This document shows positions 25,276 through 34,581 of a DNA stretch of 64,000 nt, one piece after another. The notes beneath the pieces were generated by a model, which saw nothing but the letters and a program-made list of their open reading frames with translations, did not search any database and had not been told where the DNA came from. The DNA lies in NCBI GenBank assembly GCA_000964245.1, contig LANB01000001.1:2260392-2324391 (forward strand), written 5' to 3'. Within the stretch, counting starts at the first letter, position 1. Every line of letters begins with the position of its first letter. The DNA is from Cellvibrionaceae bacterium 1162T.S.0a.05 (GTDB lineage: Bacteria > Pseudomonadota > Gammaproteobacteria > Pseudomonadales > Cellvibrionaceae). The translations under genes were made by a program, and so were the position numbers.

Positions 25276-26520
25276 TTATCGTTTGAGTAATTTGAGAAAT
25301 AAAGCTTTGACGACATTCAGGCTTATTGGGAAATAATAGCGGAGCGACATACACATATCGTCCCACGCAAAAACCGCATCGGCTTTTATTCCGCGTGTTT
25401 GCGCGAACCATTCGCGCCAGCTTAATTTACCGAGCTTTATCCACTCGCTTGCAGCCCAGATATCCATTGCTAACCATGACCAACTCTGGCCATCTTCCCA
25501 GGTATTTGCTTGCGCGGGGTTTTGGCCAAGCGCATCAAAGTAAGCGATTGCTGGCAAATCAATGCCGGAGGCCATTGCGCACCCTGTGGTATTGACCGGT
25601 CTGCCATTAATTTCGATGAGTTTGTAAGTGTCTGTATCCGGGTCCAGTTTCCATTCTACGCCAGCAATACCATGGTAACGCAGCTCTTTAAGCAGCTGCA
25701 CAGACTGATCAAAAACCTGATCGTTGTGGCAGGATTCCGTAAAGGTGCAGTAGCCGAAATCGATAGGGCTTTGACGTTTTTTACGTCGAATAAACCAGGA
25801 ATGTGCTTTGGCATCGCGACCGAAATAGCCAAGGAATGTCACCAGGCGTTCATCACGACCCCCAATAACTTCCTGGACCATAAAGTCAAAGCCTGGGACA
25901 TAAATATCCCTGGTGAACTGCACAAGCTCTTCCTTATTGTTGGCTTGAAACCCTTTCTTACCTTGCGATTTGTTTTTCTTTGATTTCATTTTCCATTCAA
26001 AGGAAACATTGGGTTTAATCACATAGGGGTAATTAGTGAGTTGCTCTGCGAGCGTTTCAACGGCTTCGGGTGTTTCGGGGAAATACGTTTCCGGAATGGG
26101 GATATTCAGTTTGCTGGCGCTTTCATACTGGAATTTTTTGTTGTTGATTTTCTCAATACAGGCTTTGTCTGGCGCGGGTACGACGTATTTTTGCGACAGG
26201 GCGTCGTGATATTTCCCGGTAAAATAGGCGCACTCATCTACCGACGGTAAAAACACTTTTTCACCAGGGTATTTATCAGCAAGTTTAAGAAGATGCTCAA
26301 GCAGAGTTTCTTCTGAATCGAGCATGAGTGGGCATAATTCAACATGCCGGGCGTAGCGGGATTGAGTGGCTGCGTCCTGCTTGCTGGTGGTAAGGAGTAC
26401 GACGGGTATACCTTGTCTGCCAAGGGAGCGGACGACTGCGATTGTGCTCAGGTTGTATTGTTTTTGCCCTGCCGGTGGGTGGCCAACATTGGTAAAAACA
26501 AAACAGTAGGCGTGCTTCAT
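25276..26520 (-). CDS. ATP-grasp carboxylate-amine ligase family protein
   Basis: The 414-residue protein opens with FTNVGHPPAGQKQYNLS and SLGRQGIPVVLLTT, a preATP-grasp domain. It then shows KKFQYESASKLNIPIPETYFP, YPYVIKPNVSFEW (ATP lysine), VQEVIGGRDERLVTFLGYF and the metal-binding LIEINGRPVNTTG. Such enzymes activate a carboxylate as an acyl phosphate and join it to an amine or thiol. The substrates are not evident. It sits between a lipobox methyltransferase and a PrpF-like gene with gaps of 22 and 18 bases, so it likely ligates the acid made or used by those enzymes. Confidence 0.82.
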   Translation of the reverse strand: MKHAYCFVFTNVGHPPAGQKQYNLSTIAVVRSLGRQGIPVVLLTTSKQDAATQSRYARHVELCPLMLDSEETLLEHLLKLADKYPGEKVFLPSVDECAYFTGKYHDALSQKYVVPAPDKACIEKINNKKFQYESASKLNIPIPETYFPETPEAVETLAEQLTNYPYVIKPNVSFEWKMKSKKNKSQGKKGFQANNKEELVQFTRDIYVPGFDFMVQEVIGGRDERLVTFLGYFGRDAKAHSWFIRRKKRQSPIDFGYCTFTESCHNDQVFDQSVQLLKELRYHGIAGVEWKLDPDTDTYKLIEINGRPVNTTGCAMASGIDLPAIAYFDALGQNPAQANTWEDGQSWSWLAMDIWAASEWIKLGKLSWREWFAQTRGIKADAVFAWDDMCMSLRYYFPISLNVVKALFLKLLKR

Positions 26521-26541
26521 AATTTTTCCTTCACCGTTTTA

Positions 26542-27309
26542 TTATTTTTTTTGGTATAAGTGGACAAAGCGATCCGTATTTCTTCTTACCTGCTTTTTCC
26601 AAATGTCCAATTCGTATTGGTCGTTCTGGTTTCTCAAGGCCTGGCTTTTTCGGAGTAGAGTGAATCCTTCTCTTTGCAATTCATCAATGACAAATTGCTC
26701 ATCGATTCGGTGCAGTTTAATGTCTTCAAGTTTTGATTCGGCTCTCGCTGCATGGTCTGTGATCAACAAAAGTCCACCGGGTTTGAGGGATTTTCTGAGT
26801 TGTTCAAAAAAATGTTCGGGGTCGGCTTCCCAGTCTTTGTTTTTTGGTGGGCGCTTCACATAAATGTCATGAAAGCTTAAGGCAATCCAGATTACGTCGA
26901 TATCTGTGGGCAAGTTTAAATCGCCCCATGGCGAGTCAACACGCGTCACGTTGTTAAAGCGCTTGCCCTGTAATCGCTCTTCCATGTCTTGTTGAGCGAT
27001 ATGCAGGAATAAGGGCGTATTCACAAGGTAGACATGCCCTTCATCACCGACAACATCGCTGAGTATTTCGGTATACCAACCACCACCACCGAGCAAATCA
27101 ATAACCTTATCGCCGGGTTTGACACCCGCGAATTCAAGAATTTCAGCGGGTTTTCTTTCCTTGTCGCGTTTTCGGTCTGAATAGGGTCGATCTGAATTGT
27201 AAAAAACCGCTTTCTGATAAATGTTAGCGTCTTTTTCCGAAACCGGGGCGCGTTCGACACACCCTGTTAGAAAAGCCAGAGCAAAAGCCAGCCAGGCACG
27301 CATTTTCAT
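26542..27309 (-). CDS. Predicted class I methyltransferase with a lipoprotein signal (COG4798-like)
   Basis: From the ATG at 27309 (GGAG 8 bases upstream) the protein has 255 residues. The first 17 residues look like a lipoprotein signal, MKMRAWLAFALAFLTGC, with the lipobox LTGC. A Rossmann methyltransferase follows: VIDLLGGGGWYTEIL (motif I), WIALSFHDIY and LKPGGLLLITDHAA (post-motif text). An exported SAM-dependent enzyme is odd because SAM is cytosolic; relatives also carry signal peptides, so the fold may bind another ligand. It lies 22 bases from genes on both sides. Confidence 0.76.
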   Translation of the reverse strand: MKMRAWLAFALAFLTGCVERAPVSEKDANIYQKAVFYNSDRPYSDRKRDKERKPAEILEFAGVKPGDKVIDLLGGGGWYTEILSDVVGDEGHVYLVNTPLFLHIAQQDMEERLQGKRFNNVTRVDSPWGDLNLPTDIDVIWIALSFHDIYVKRPPKNKDWEADPEHFFEQLRKSLKPGGLLLITDHAARAESKLEDIKLHRIDEQFVIDELQREGFTLLRKSQALRNQNDQYELDIWKKQVRRNTDRFVHLYQKK

Positions 27310-27330
27310 GATTAACTCCATTGCACGATA

Positions 27331-29637
27331 TTATCCATTAGAAAAGACTTTCTTTGCCTCTGCGAGATGCGCTTTAATCTCCTGCGCTTCAGGCGCAAGT
27401 TTTACGGCTTTTTCCAATATCTTCACGCTTTCCTTTTCCCCGGCATTAAATTTAATCCAGCCAACCGTATCCAGAACAGCGGCACTTTCCGGTGCAAGTG
27501 TTAAGACGTGATTCGCCAATTCCAGAGCGCGATTCATATTGCCATTCTCGTGGTGAAACCACGCAGCATTGTTAAGAGCAATAATATTGTTAGCGTCGAT
27601 ATCAATAACACGCTCAAAACTTGCCAGTGCGCGCACGTTGTCACCCAAGCCGAGATAAGCGTTGCCAATTGCCAATTGCGCTTGCGGATTGGTTGCGGCG
27701 AGTTCTGACCACTGTGATAAGAAAGCACCATCGAGCGGTTTTTGAATTTGGTTTGCGTAACGCAGGATGGCGACGGCTGTGCGCGGTTGAGGGCGCGCTT
27801 GCCACTCTTCCATTAACTTGTTGTACGCTTCTTCGGTGCGGCCCTCGGTATGCAGAATGTTGGCACGTACAAAGTTGGCGTCGGAGAAAGCTTCGAGTTT
27901 TTCCAGTGCTGCAACTTTTTCTTTCGCTTTGGCCGTGTTGTTTTTGCTCAGATAAATTTGTGCACTTTGAGAATGCAGGTTGACGCTGTCGGGGAAGATT
28001 TTGCTGGCGTCCTCCAGCAGTTTTAATGCGTTGTCGATATTGTCGAGTTTGATTTCCATCGCCGCGGCCATGGCCCAGGCCGGGTAATGATTCTTGTCGA
28101 GTTTACGCGCTTTTTCCAGGTCAGCAGCTGCGGCTTTGAAGTTATTTTCCTGAATCCGGGTTAATGCGCTGGCACCCCAGGTGCTCGCACTTTGTGGCTG
28201 TTGTTGCTTGAGTTTTTCGACGAAGTTTTTTGCATCGTTCGCGGCATCGTAGCGGTACAGGTTTCGCACTATGGCGTATTGCAAACCGCTAATACCCGGG
28301 TTGTATTCGTGTGCTTGCAGAGTGGTATCAATGGCCTGCGCTTTTTTTCCTTCTCGGAAATAGTATTCCGCCAGCGTACCGTATACGCGCGTGTTGCCAG
28401 GGTCCGCTTTTAATGCTTTTAGCATGGCTTCTTCGCCAGCAGCTTTTTTGTCGGGTATTTCGAGCGAGAGCGCGCCGTACATGGCGAGTAATTTACCGTT
28501 GTCGGGTTTGGTGCGCAGCGCGTCCTCAAGTATTGCCAGGGCCTCGAGCTTTTCATTGTTTTTAAGTTTACTGAGTACGGATGCGCCGACCATCAAGGGG
28601 GAAGCGGTTTCGGGGTCGACCGCCGTTTCGAGTATGGCATCGGCATCTGCGAATTCACCCTTTTGCAGGCTGACCAGGCCGAGCAGCGGGTCTGCGGCAC
28701 TGCTGCCGGGGTAGTCTTGTTTGAATTTCTCCAGCAGCTTTTCTGCTGCTTGCCAATCGCCTCCCTGGATTTGTGCAACGATTTGTTGCAGCGCTTCCTG
28801 ACTTTCCTGAAAGCCCGGGTTCGATTCTGAAAGTAATTTGTTAAAGGGGACAGCGTCAGCAAAACGCCCCTGCTGGGTCAATGTATTGATTAACAGCTGC
28901 AGGGTGGCCGTTTTTTCAGGCAGCATCACATCGGTTTCGCGACTGTTGTGAATCGCATTCATTAACAACTCTTCTGCGGCTTCATATTGGCCTGTTTGGT
29001 ATTCGATATTGGCGAGAATCAGCAGGCTTCGCGGTGAACTGCTGTAGGCTTCTTCCAGAGTTGCGCGGAGGCTTTTTGCACGCGTGTCGTTGCCCGTTCG
29101 CAAAGCCAATACATAGGCGCTTTGCAAGGCTTTTTCATTTTGTGGTTCGAGTGTGAGGACCTCGTCGAAGAGTTTGATGGCTTCATCCGTTTTGCCTAAG
29201 CCACCAGCAATGCCGGCCTTGTACAACAAATATTCAGCAGACTGGTGAGTTGCTTCAGAGAGTTTTGTCAGGCTTTCTTGTGCGGAGGCATATTTTTGTA
29301 TGTCCAGATACGCTTCGGTCAATTTTAAATTGATTGCGTCATTTTTGTTTTCGATTTTTTCCAGCAGATTAATCGCACTGCGAACCTGCCCCAAATCCTT
29401 GTACAAGGAGGCGAGGTGGATGGCCGCTTTGTCACTCGGGTTTTTTGAAAGGGAGTTGCGCGCTTCGAGAATGGCAGCACGGTACTGGCCTTGTTTAGCG
29501 TAGTTGATACTGTTGCTGAGGTGGCGATCTGAGCCTCCGGCCTTGCTACTGTCTTCGGTCTTGTCCGAGCACGCGCCCAGGGAAAGTAGGCTGAATAATA
29601 GAGAAATGGCGAGGAGTTTTTTATTTATTAGTGTCAT
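27331..29637 (-). CDS. TPR-repeat lipoprotein, PrsT-like (PEP-CTERM/exosortase-locus type)
   Basis: Taken from the ATG at 29637, 768 residues long. The signal peptide ends in LLSLGAC, a lipobox, followed by about 15 tetratricopeptide repeats (for example AILEARNSLSKNPSDKAAIH, DALRTKPDNGKLLAMYGAL and ALASFERVIDIDANNIIALNNAAW). The architecture and length match PrsT, the TPR lipoprotein of exosortase A polysaccharide clusters, thought to scaffold envelope export. It heads the minus-strand operon leading to the methyltransferase, ATP-grasp, PrpF-like and GNAT genes. Two other nearby ATGs (29643, 29667) are possible starts. Confidence 0.85.
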   Translation of the reverse strand: MTLINKKLLAISLLFSLLSLGACSDKTEDSSKAGGSDRHLSNSINYAKQGQYRAAILEARNSLSKNPSDKAAIHLASLYKDLGQVRSAINLLEKIENKNDAINLKLTEAYLDIQKYASAQESLTKLSEATHQSAEYLLYKAGIAGGLGKTDEAIKLFDEVLTLEPQNEKALQSAYVLALRTGNDTRAKSLRATLEEAYSSSPRSLLILANIEYQTGQYEAAEELLMNAIHNSRETDVMLPEKTATLQLLINTLTQQGRFADAVPFNKLLSESNPGFQESQEALQQIVAQIQGGDWQAAEKLLEKFKQDYPGSSAADPLLGLVSLQKGEFADADAILETAVDPETASPLMVGASVLSKLKNNEKLEALAILEDALRTKPDNGKLLAMYGALSLEIPDKKAAGEEAMLKALKADPGNTRVYGTLAEYYFREGKKAQAIDTTLQAHEYNPGISGLQYAIVRNLYRYDAANDAKNFVEKLKQQQPQSASTWGASALTRIQENNFKAAAADLEKARKLDKNHYPAWAMAAAMEIKLDNIDNALKLLEDASKIFPDSVNLHSQSAQIYLSKNNTAKAKEKVAALEKLEAFSDANFVRANILHTEGRTEEAYNKLMEEWQARPQPRTAVAILRYANQIQKPLDGAFLSQWSELAATNPQAQLAIGNAYLGLGDNVRALASFERVIDIDANNIIALNNAAWFHHENGNMNRALELANHVLTLAPESAAVLDTVGWIKFNAGEKESVKILEKAVKLAPEAQEIKAHLAEAKKVFSNG

Positions 29638-29812
29638 GTGCATAGGTCCATAGCAAAGGCAGTGCAAATCCGAGCGCTAAGTGTAAAGGTAGCGAGGTGG
29701 GCGTTCAACGGCACTATTTACTTTACTGGCTACTTTACGGCGCGCTAATTGCGCTGTTTATCGTGAGCCAGTGTCTTTAGTGTTTTAGGGGGACTAAGGT
29801 GTTTGTAAGGTG

Positions 29813-29840
29813 AAACCCGGCGCGTGTCACCACCGGGTTT
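29813..29840 (-). terminator. Hairpin downstream of dsbD, possible terminator
   Basis: AAACCCGG (29813-29820) pairs perfectly with CCGGGTTT (29833-29840) around a 12-base loop, 8-35 bases past the dsbD stop. The sequence beyond it is not a clear T-run on the transcribed side, so intrinsic termination is uncertain. Confidence 0.45.
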
Positions 29841-29847
29841 GCAGGGC

Positions 29848-31674
29848 TTATTGCGTGCGTTCGAGCGCTGCGAGGACGAGGCTTTCGTTGAGCAGTTGCG
29901 GCAATATTTCTGCATCTTCACTCTGGTCTTTCGGGTACATAAGATAAAGCGGGACACCACTGCGTTTGTATTTCTTCAGCAGCGCGGTAATGTCTGGATC
30001 TGAGTTGGTCCAGTCCCCCACCATTAACACCACGCCAAGCTCGCGCGCGCGCTCCTCGAAGGCCTCAGTTAAAGCAACGCGTTCATTAAATTTACAGGTA
30101 ATGCACCAGTCGGCGGTGAGATCAATGAACACCGGTGTGCCCTCAGCGCGTAATTCAGCCAATTTGTCCGGGCTGTAGGGAATCCAGGTTTCCCCTTCGC
30201 CCATTGCGCGGTTTGAACTGCTCTGCATTTCTGTCGCTTTGTGTGCGGCGGACAAGCCTAATACGATGGCAGCAATGGCGAGGGCAATAACGGCCTTGCT
30301 GAGCCAGCCAGGTTTTCTATCCAGCTTGAACAGCCATATGGCAAAGCAAAAAAGCAGGGCGCCTATCACGCCGAGGATGGCGCCGTCAGTGCCGGTTTGG
30401 TTGCCAAATACCCAAAGCAGCCAGATTGCAGTGGCGTACATGGGATAAGCCAGGAATTCTTTCAGTGTCACCATCCACTGCCCGGGGTGGGGCAATTTTT
30501 CCGCTAACTTCGGGTTGTAACTCAACAACAGGAAGGGGGCGGCTAAACCGAGGCCCAGCGCAATAAATACCAGCAAGCCCTGTATGAGCGGAAAGGCCAG
30601 GGCCGCGCCGACAGCAGGCGCCATAAGGGGGCCGGTACAGGGGCTGGCAACAACGGCGGCGAGTACACCGGTGAAGAAAGACGCTTTGAAGCCGTGCCCT
30701 GTGGTTAAAGACTGGCCGGTTCCCATCAGCGAGGTGCCGATCTGGAACATGCCTGACAGACTCAGCCCCATGAGGAAAAAGAGGTACACCATGGCAAGCA
30801 CAAACGCGGGAATTTGCATTTGGAAGCCGTAGCCGATATCCGGTGTGGCAGCCGCGCCATCCGTGCCCATACCCCAGCCAATCGCGAGTGCGCCTCCCAG
30901 GATAATCAATCCAACCAGAAAAAATGATACGACAACACCGGCTGTATAGGCCCAGCCATGCAAGTGTTGCTGGTGAGGGTTCAGTTTGGAAGAGGCAAAA
31001 CTCAGCGCTTTAAGGGACAGTACGGGAAAAACACAGGGCATCAAATTCAGAATAATCCCGCCGAGAAACGCGAAAATGATACTGGTAAAAAAACCCAGGG
31101 TGCCGGCACTGCTCTCCTGAACGGGTGATTCTTCGGTGTTGCCTTCATCCACGCTGGATGTGACATTTGCAGAGGGGTCGAAAATCGCTTGTGGGCTTTC
31201 GGGCAAGAGCCCCGTTGAGGAGGCATCAAAATATTGTCGTCTGGGCGGATAACACAGGCCGGCGTCGGCGCAACCCATGGAATGCACCACCACCTCATAG
31301 GGTGCAGTGAGCGAAGGAAGAGGTGTTTTGACCGTGGTGCTGTAGTAGTACACGGTGAGTTCCTTCTCAAAGTATTCATCGTATTTGACTTTACCGTCCT
31401 GCAGATCCAGGGGAAGTTCCTCGCTGGTTTCGGCATTGCGAGCCACCACTTTGAATCGTTCCTGATAGAGGTAGTAACCCGGGGCGATGTTCCAGGTCAT
31501 TTCTATACCGTCTTCGCTGTGCTCCACTAATACTTGGTAAGCTTCTTCCACCGGGAGGAATTCGTCATCATTGCCAAAGTCCTGGGCATGGAGTGAGCAT
31601 GCGCTCACCAGTGCAAGGACAAAAATGAGAAATTGCGAAAATGGTTGTTTTATCGAAGGGCTTGCTGCTGTCAA
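29848..31674 (-). CDS. dsbD: Thiol:disulfide interchange protein DsbD
   Basis: Passes electrons from cytosolic thioredoxin across the inner membrane to periplasmic DsbC and related proteins. The 608 residues have a signal peptide and N-terminal alpha domain with MGCADAGLCYPP, a central eight-helix beta domain with LNLMPCVFPVLSLK and ASPCTGPLMAPA (the two redox cysteines), and a C-terminal thioredoxin-like gamma domain with TADWCITCKFNE. All six functional cysteines are visible and the length is standard. It is divergent from the lipoprotein gene at 31755. Confidence 0.95.
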   Translation of the reverse strand: MTAASPSIKQPFSQFLIFVLALVSACSLHAQDFGNDDEFLPVEEAYQVLVEHSEDGIEMTWNIAPGYYLYQERFKVVARNAETSEELPLDLQDGKVKYDEYFEKELTVYYYSTTVKTPLPSLTAPYEVVVHSMGCADAGLCYPPRRQYFDASSTGLLPESPQAIFDPSANVTSSVDEGNTEESPVQESSAGTLGFFTSIIFAFLGGIILNLMPCVFPVLSLKALSFASSKLNPHQQHLHGWAYTAGVVVSFFLVGLIILGGALAIGWGMGTDGAAATPDIGYGFQMQIPAFVLAMVYLFFLMGLSLSGMFQIGTSLMGTGQSLTTGHGFKASFFTGVLAAVVASPCTGPLMAPAVGAALAFPLIQGLLVFIALGLGLAAPFLLLSYNPKLAEKLPHPGQWMVTLKEFLAYPMYATAIWLLWVFGNQTGTDGAILGVIGALLFCFAIWLFKLDRKPGWLSKAVIALAIAAIVLGLSAAHKATEMQSSSNRAMGEGETWIPYSPDKLAELRAEGTPVFIDLTADWCITCKFNERVALTEAFEERARELGVVLMVGDWTNSDPDITALLKKYKRSGVPLYLMYPKDQSEDAEILPQLLNESLVLAALERTQ

Positions 31675-31754
31675 AATGCCTACCTTTTTAATTTACTGCT
31701 AATTTTGCTGTCTTAAACAATTTTAGGTCTTGTATAACACAAATCAGGAAAATC

Positions 31755-32555
31755 ATGCGTCGAAATCCTTCTCTCCCGCAAATAATTCATCAATCCTTGC
31801 TGTATTTGGCACTTGTGATGGGCCTTATCCTTGCCGGTTGTCAGAGTGCTGCGCCAAAACAGGCTGCGAAAGCGAGTGTGGCGGCGCCCAAAGCTCACAC
31901 GCCGGCCCCTCCGGCTGAGCCTGCTCGCCAATCGCGCCCAAGCCCTGTTGAAAGCACACGCCAACAACTGGAGAGAAAGTTCCTTGAACAAGCTGAAATC
32001 GCATTTCGAGGGGGGCGACTGTTCGAACCTGCTCACGACAATGCCTATGACCGCTTTCAGTCGGTTTTGATGTTGAATCCTAACAATGCGACTGCCCGCG
32101 CTGGGGTGCAGGCGATTTTGATCAGTTATGCGGAAGAGATTCGTCAGTCCTTGAAAACCGGGCAAACGCGTCATGCCAGTGAGATGTTGCGAGAGGTGGA
32201 GTTGCACTATCCGGCGCATCCAATCCTGATGGACATCAAGAAGGAAATGGCGAAAGCGCGGGAGCGCAACGAGCGCGCCTGGCTAGCAAACAAACCAGAA
32301 GACAATCAGCGTGCCGAATATCCGCTGCCGCCAGGCGCCTTGAGTCGCCGATCTCAGGTGGTGACCGATTATCTGGCTCGCATCGCACAAAGACTGCAAG
32401 AGACGGATGAGACCGTCATGATCTATGCACGCACTGACGCCGAGGGCCGCTGGATTTATGCACAGCTTAAGGATGCCGTGCCGGGCTACCGGGTGCGCGG
32501 TGACATAAGAATTGCGGGATCTCCCAGGCTAAGTATTCTGCCTCCACTACAATAA
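31755..32555 (+). CDS. Lipoprotein of unknown function with TPR-like region
   Basis: The 266-residue protein has a signal peptide ending in the lipobox LAGC near residue 28. A proline/alanine-rich linker (about 30-65) follows, then a helical region with AFRGGRLFEPAHDNAYDRFQSVLMLNPNN that looks like one or two TPR units, and a C-terminal part containing VMIYARTDAEGRWIY. It starts at an ATG with AGGA upstream and precedes the LapD-like gene by 94 bases. I do not recognise the family; the position suggests an envelope role linked to c-di-GMP signalling. Confidence 0.78.
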   Translation: MRRNPSLPQIIHQSLLYLALVMGLILAGCQSAAPKQAAKASVAAPKAHTPAPPAEPARQSRPSPVESTRQQLERKFLEQAEIAFRGGRLFEPAHDNAYDRFQSVLMLNPNNATARAGVQAILISYAEEIRQSLKTGQTRHASEMLREVELHYPAHPILMDIKKEMAKARERNERAWLANKPEDNQRAEYPLPPGALSRRSQVVTDYLARIAQRLQETDETVMIYARTDAEGRWIYAQLKDAVPGYRVRGDIRIAGSPRLSILPPLQ

Positions 32556-32649
32556 AGGAATGCACCCAATGGGTGGGGCAGTACTTTAGACTGCTAATTC
32601 GCGTGACATGCCTAAAGCGCGATCGCAGGCAGCACAATAGGAGAGGGTA

Positions 32650-34581
32650 TTGAGTCTCGCACGACAGTTAATTTTGGCGGTTACGCTATTGGTTCTTTGC
32701 ATCCTGGCAGGCAACCTATGGCTGAACGTGTCCAATTCCCGTCAATACTTCTCCGAGCAAATGCAAAGCCTGGCAGAAGACGCCGCCACCTCGCTCGGTT
32801 TTAGTCTCTCACGTGTGGATTTGAAAGAAGATGATGCCTTGGCGCAATCCATGGTTGATGCGATTTTTGATCACGGGTATTACCAGAGCATTGTCGTGAC
32901 TGATACCGCCAACGAGGTTGTTGTCTCACGTTCCCGCACCGTTGAAATTGAAGGTGTGCCAGCCTGGTTTATTAATCTCGTGGAGTTGCCGCGCTATGCC
33001 GGTGTGGCAGAAGTGGTTTCCGGTTGGTATCGCAAGGGGGAAGTGAGCATTATTGCGCATCCGGGATATCTTTACCGGGAGCTTTGGCGCATCCTCAAGG
33101 AGCAAACGGTATTTTTAATTTTCATCGCGACGTTTTGTTACGGTTTGGCCGGCCTGGGTTTGAAGTATTTGCTATCGCCGCTGCACAGTATTCGACATCA
33201 GGCAGACGCGATTAGTCGCAAGGAATTCAGGACGCTCGAAAAAATTCCGGCGACGCCAGAACTTGCCAATATTGTTCACGCGATGAACTCTATGGTACGC
33301 AAACTGAAAACCCTCTTTCAGCAGCAAGTCGATTTGACGGATCAGTTACGACGTGACGCCAGTATGGACGCGCTCACGCAACTGCCGAACAGGGAGGAGT
33401 TCAATCGTCAGTGTGAAGCCTGGCTGCAAAAAGAAGAAGGTGCCGGGCCAGCAGTACTGATTTTATTGCATGTGAAAAATCTTGAAGCCCTGAACGTGCA
33501 ATATGGCAGGGATGCGAGCAACACCCTACTCCATGGCTTGGCTGACTGCCTGCGACAGGCTTTGGGGCAATGGCCACGGGCAATGGCGTCACGCAGAAGT
33601 GGCAGTGATTTTGCGATTTTTATTCCAGGCCTTTTAATGAACGAAGTCGAGACCTGGGTAAAACAATTTGATCAACAAATTGAAGAGCTGCTGAGCCAAA
33701 CTGAAATGGAAGAGGCAGAAATATATTTTGCTGCTGCGGGCAGTGCTTCCATCGGCTCGATGTCGGTCATCCTCAGTGCCGCTGATTCTCTCTTGCGTCA
33801 AGCGAGCCAGGGAGACGAGCGCTGGGTTTACGATTCAGCAGACGAGCACCACGCATTGTGTTTGACCGCGCGCGCGTGGGTGGAAAAAATTAAACAAGTT
33901 CAACAGGACAACAGTTTGGAGTGTGACCTTCAGGCTGTTTTTAATGAAAAGCAGGAACCGATTGGCTATGAAATGCTTGCGCGCGTGCGCGAGCAGGGTG
34001 AGCGAGTCAATGCGGGCGTTTTTTGGCCCCTGGCTGAGCGCTTTCATCTGGTAGAAGAGCTGGATAAGCAAATGTTGAGTCTCGCTTTAGAAACATTGCA
34101 AGACCAAATTAGCCTGCCCGTTGTTGCTGTCAATGTATCACCGCAATCCCTGCGCAGTGCCGCGTTTATTCAGTGGTTGGATGGCACCCTGACGAGCGCA
34201 TCATCAGTCGACCTTAAGCGTCTGAATATTGAATTGCCGGAGCGTATTCTACGGATGCACGAAGAGGATCTCGCAGCGCTATTGAGGGTGACGCAGCAGC
34301 ACGGTGTTGAGGTCGGCCTTGATCATTTTGGTCTGGTGCCCTCAGCGTTGGGCTGCCTGCAAAAATTGCCGCTCTCTTATGTCAAAATCGATCAGCAATT
34401 TGTTCATCATCATGAGCAACACACTTATTATTTACGCTTGCTCTGCCAACTTGCAGGGGCCAGTGATGTGAACGTGATCGCCGAGGGCGTTGAAAATGAA
34501 GCACAATGGCAGGCAGTCGTCGCAGCAGGTGTCAATGCGGCACAAGGTTATTGGCTTGCGCGGCCGGAACCCCTGGCCTGA
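32650..34581 (+). CDS. LapD-like inner-membrane c-di-GMP receptor (degenerate GGDEF-EAL)
   Basis: 643 residues: a first membrane helix (LILAVTLLVLCILAG), a periplasmic LapD/MoxY-type sensor (about 30-150, with YYQSIVVTD and VPAWFINLVEL), a second helix, a HAMP region, then GGDEF and EAL domains. The GGDEF motif is replaced (RRSGSDF) and the EAL motif reads EML, so neither synthesis nor hydrolysis of c-di-GMP is expected. In LapD such domains sense c-di-GMP and sequester the protease LapG to hold adhesins at the surface. lapG is not in the window. The start is TTG 32650 after GAGAGGG. Confidence 0.82.
   Translation: MSLARQLILAVTLLVLCILAGNLWLNVSNSRQYFSEQMQSLAEDAATSLGFSLSRVDLKEDDALAQSMVDAIFDHGYYQSIVVTDTANEVVVSRSRTVEIEGVPAWFINLVELPRYAGVAEVVSGWYRKGEVSIIAHPGYLYRELWRILKEQTVFLIFIATFCYGLAGLGLKYLLSPLHSIRHQADAISRKEFRTLEKIPATPELANIVHAMNSMVRKLKTLFQQQVDLTDQLRRDASMDALTQLPNREEFNRQCEAWLQKEEGAGPAVLILLHVKNLEALNVQYGRDASNTLLHGLADCLRQALGQWPRAMASRRSGSDFAIFIPGLLMNEVETWVKQFDQQIEELLSQTEMEEAEIYFAAAGSASIGSMSVILSAADSLLRQASQGDERWVYDSADEHHALCLTARAWVEKIKQVQQDNSLECDLQAVFNEKQEPIGYEMLARVREQGERVNAGVFWPLAERFHLVEELDKQMLSLALETLQDQISLPVVAVNVSPQSLRSAAFIQWLDGTLTSASSVDLKRLNIELPERILRMHEEDLAALLRVTQQHGVEVGLDHFGLVPSALGCLQKLPLSYVKIDQQFVHHHEQHTYYLRLLCQLAGASDVNVIAEGVENEAQWQAVVAAGVNAAQGYWLARPEPLA

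Noticed and set aside
1-29637. Mobile element or genomic island bounded by transposase or integrase
   Set aside because: No transposase, integrase, tRNA end or flanking direct repeats were seen, and base use looks similar to the neighbouring housekeeping region by eye.
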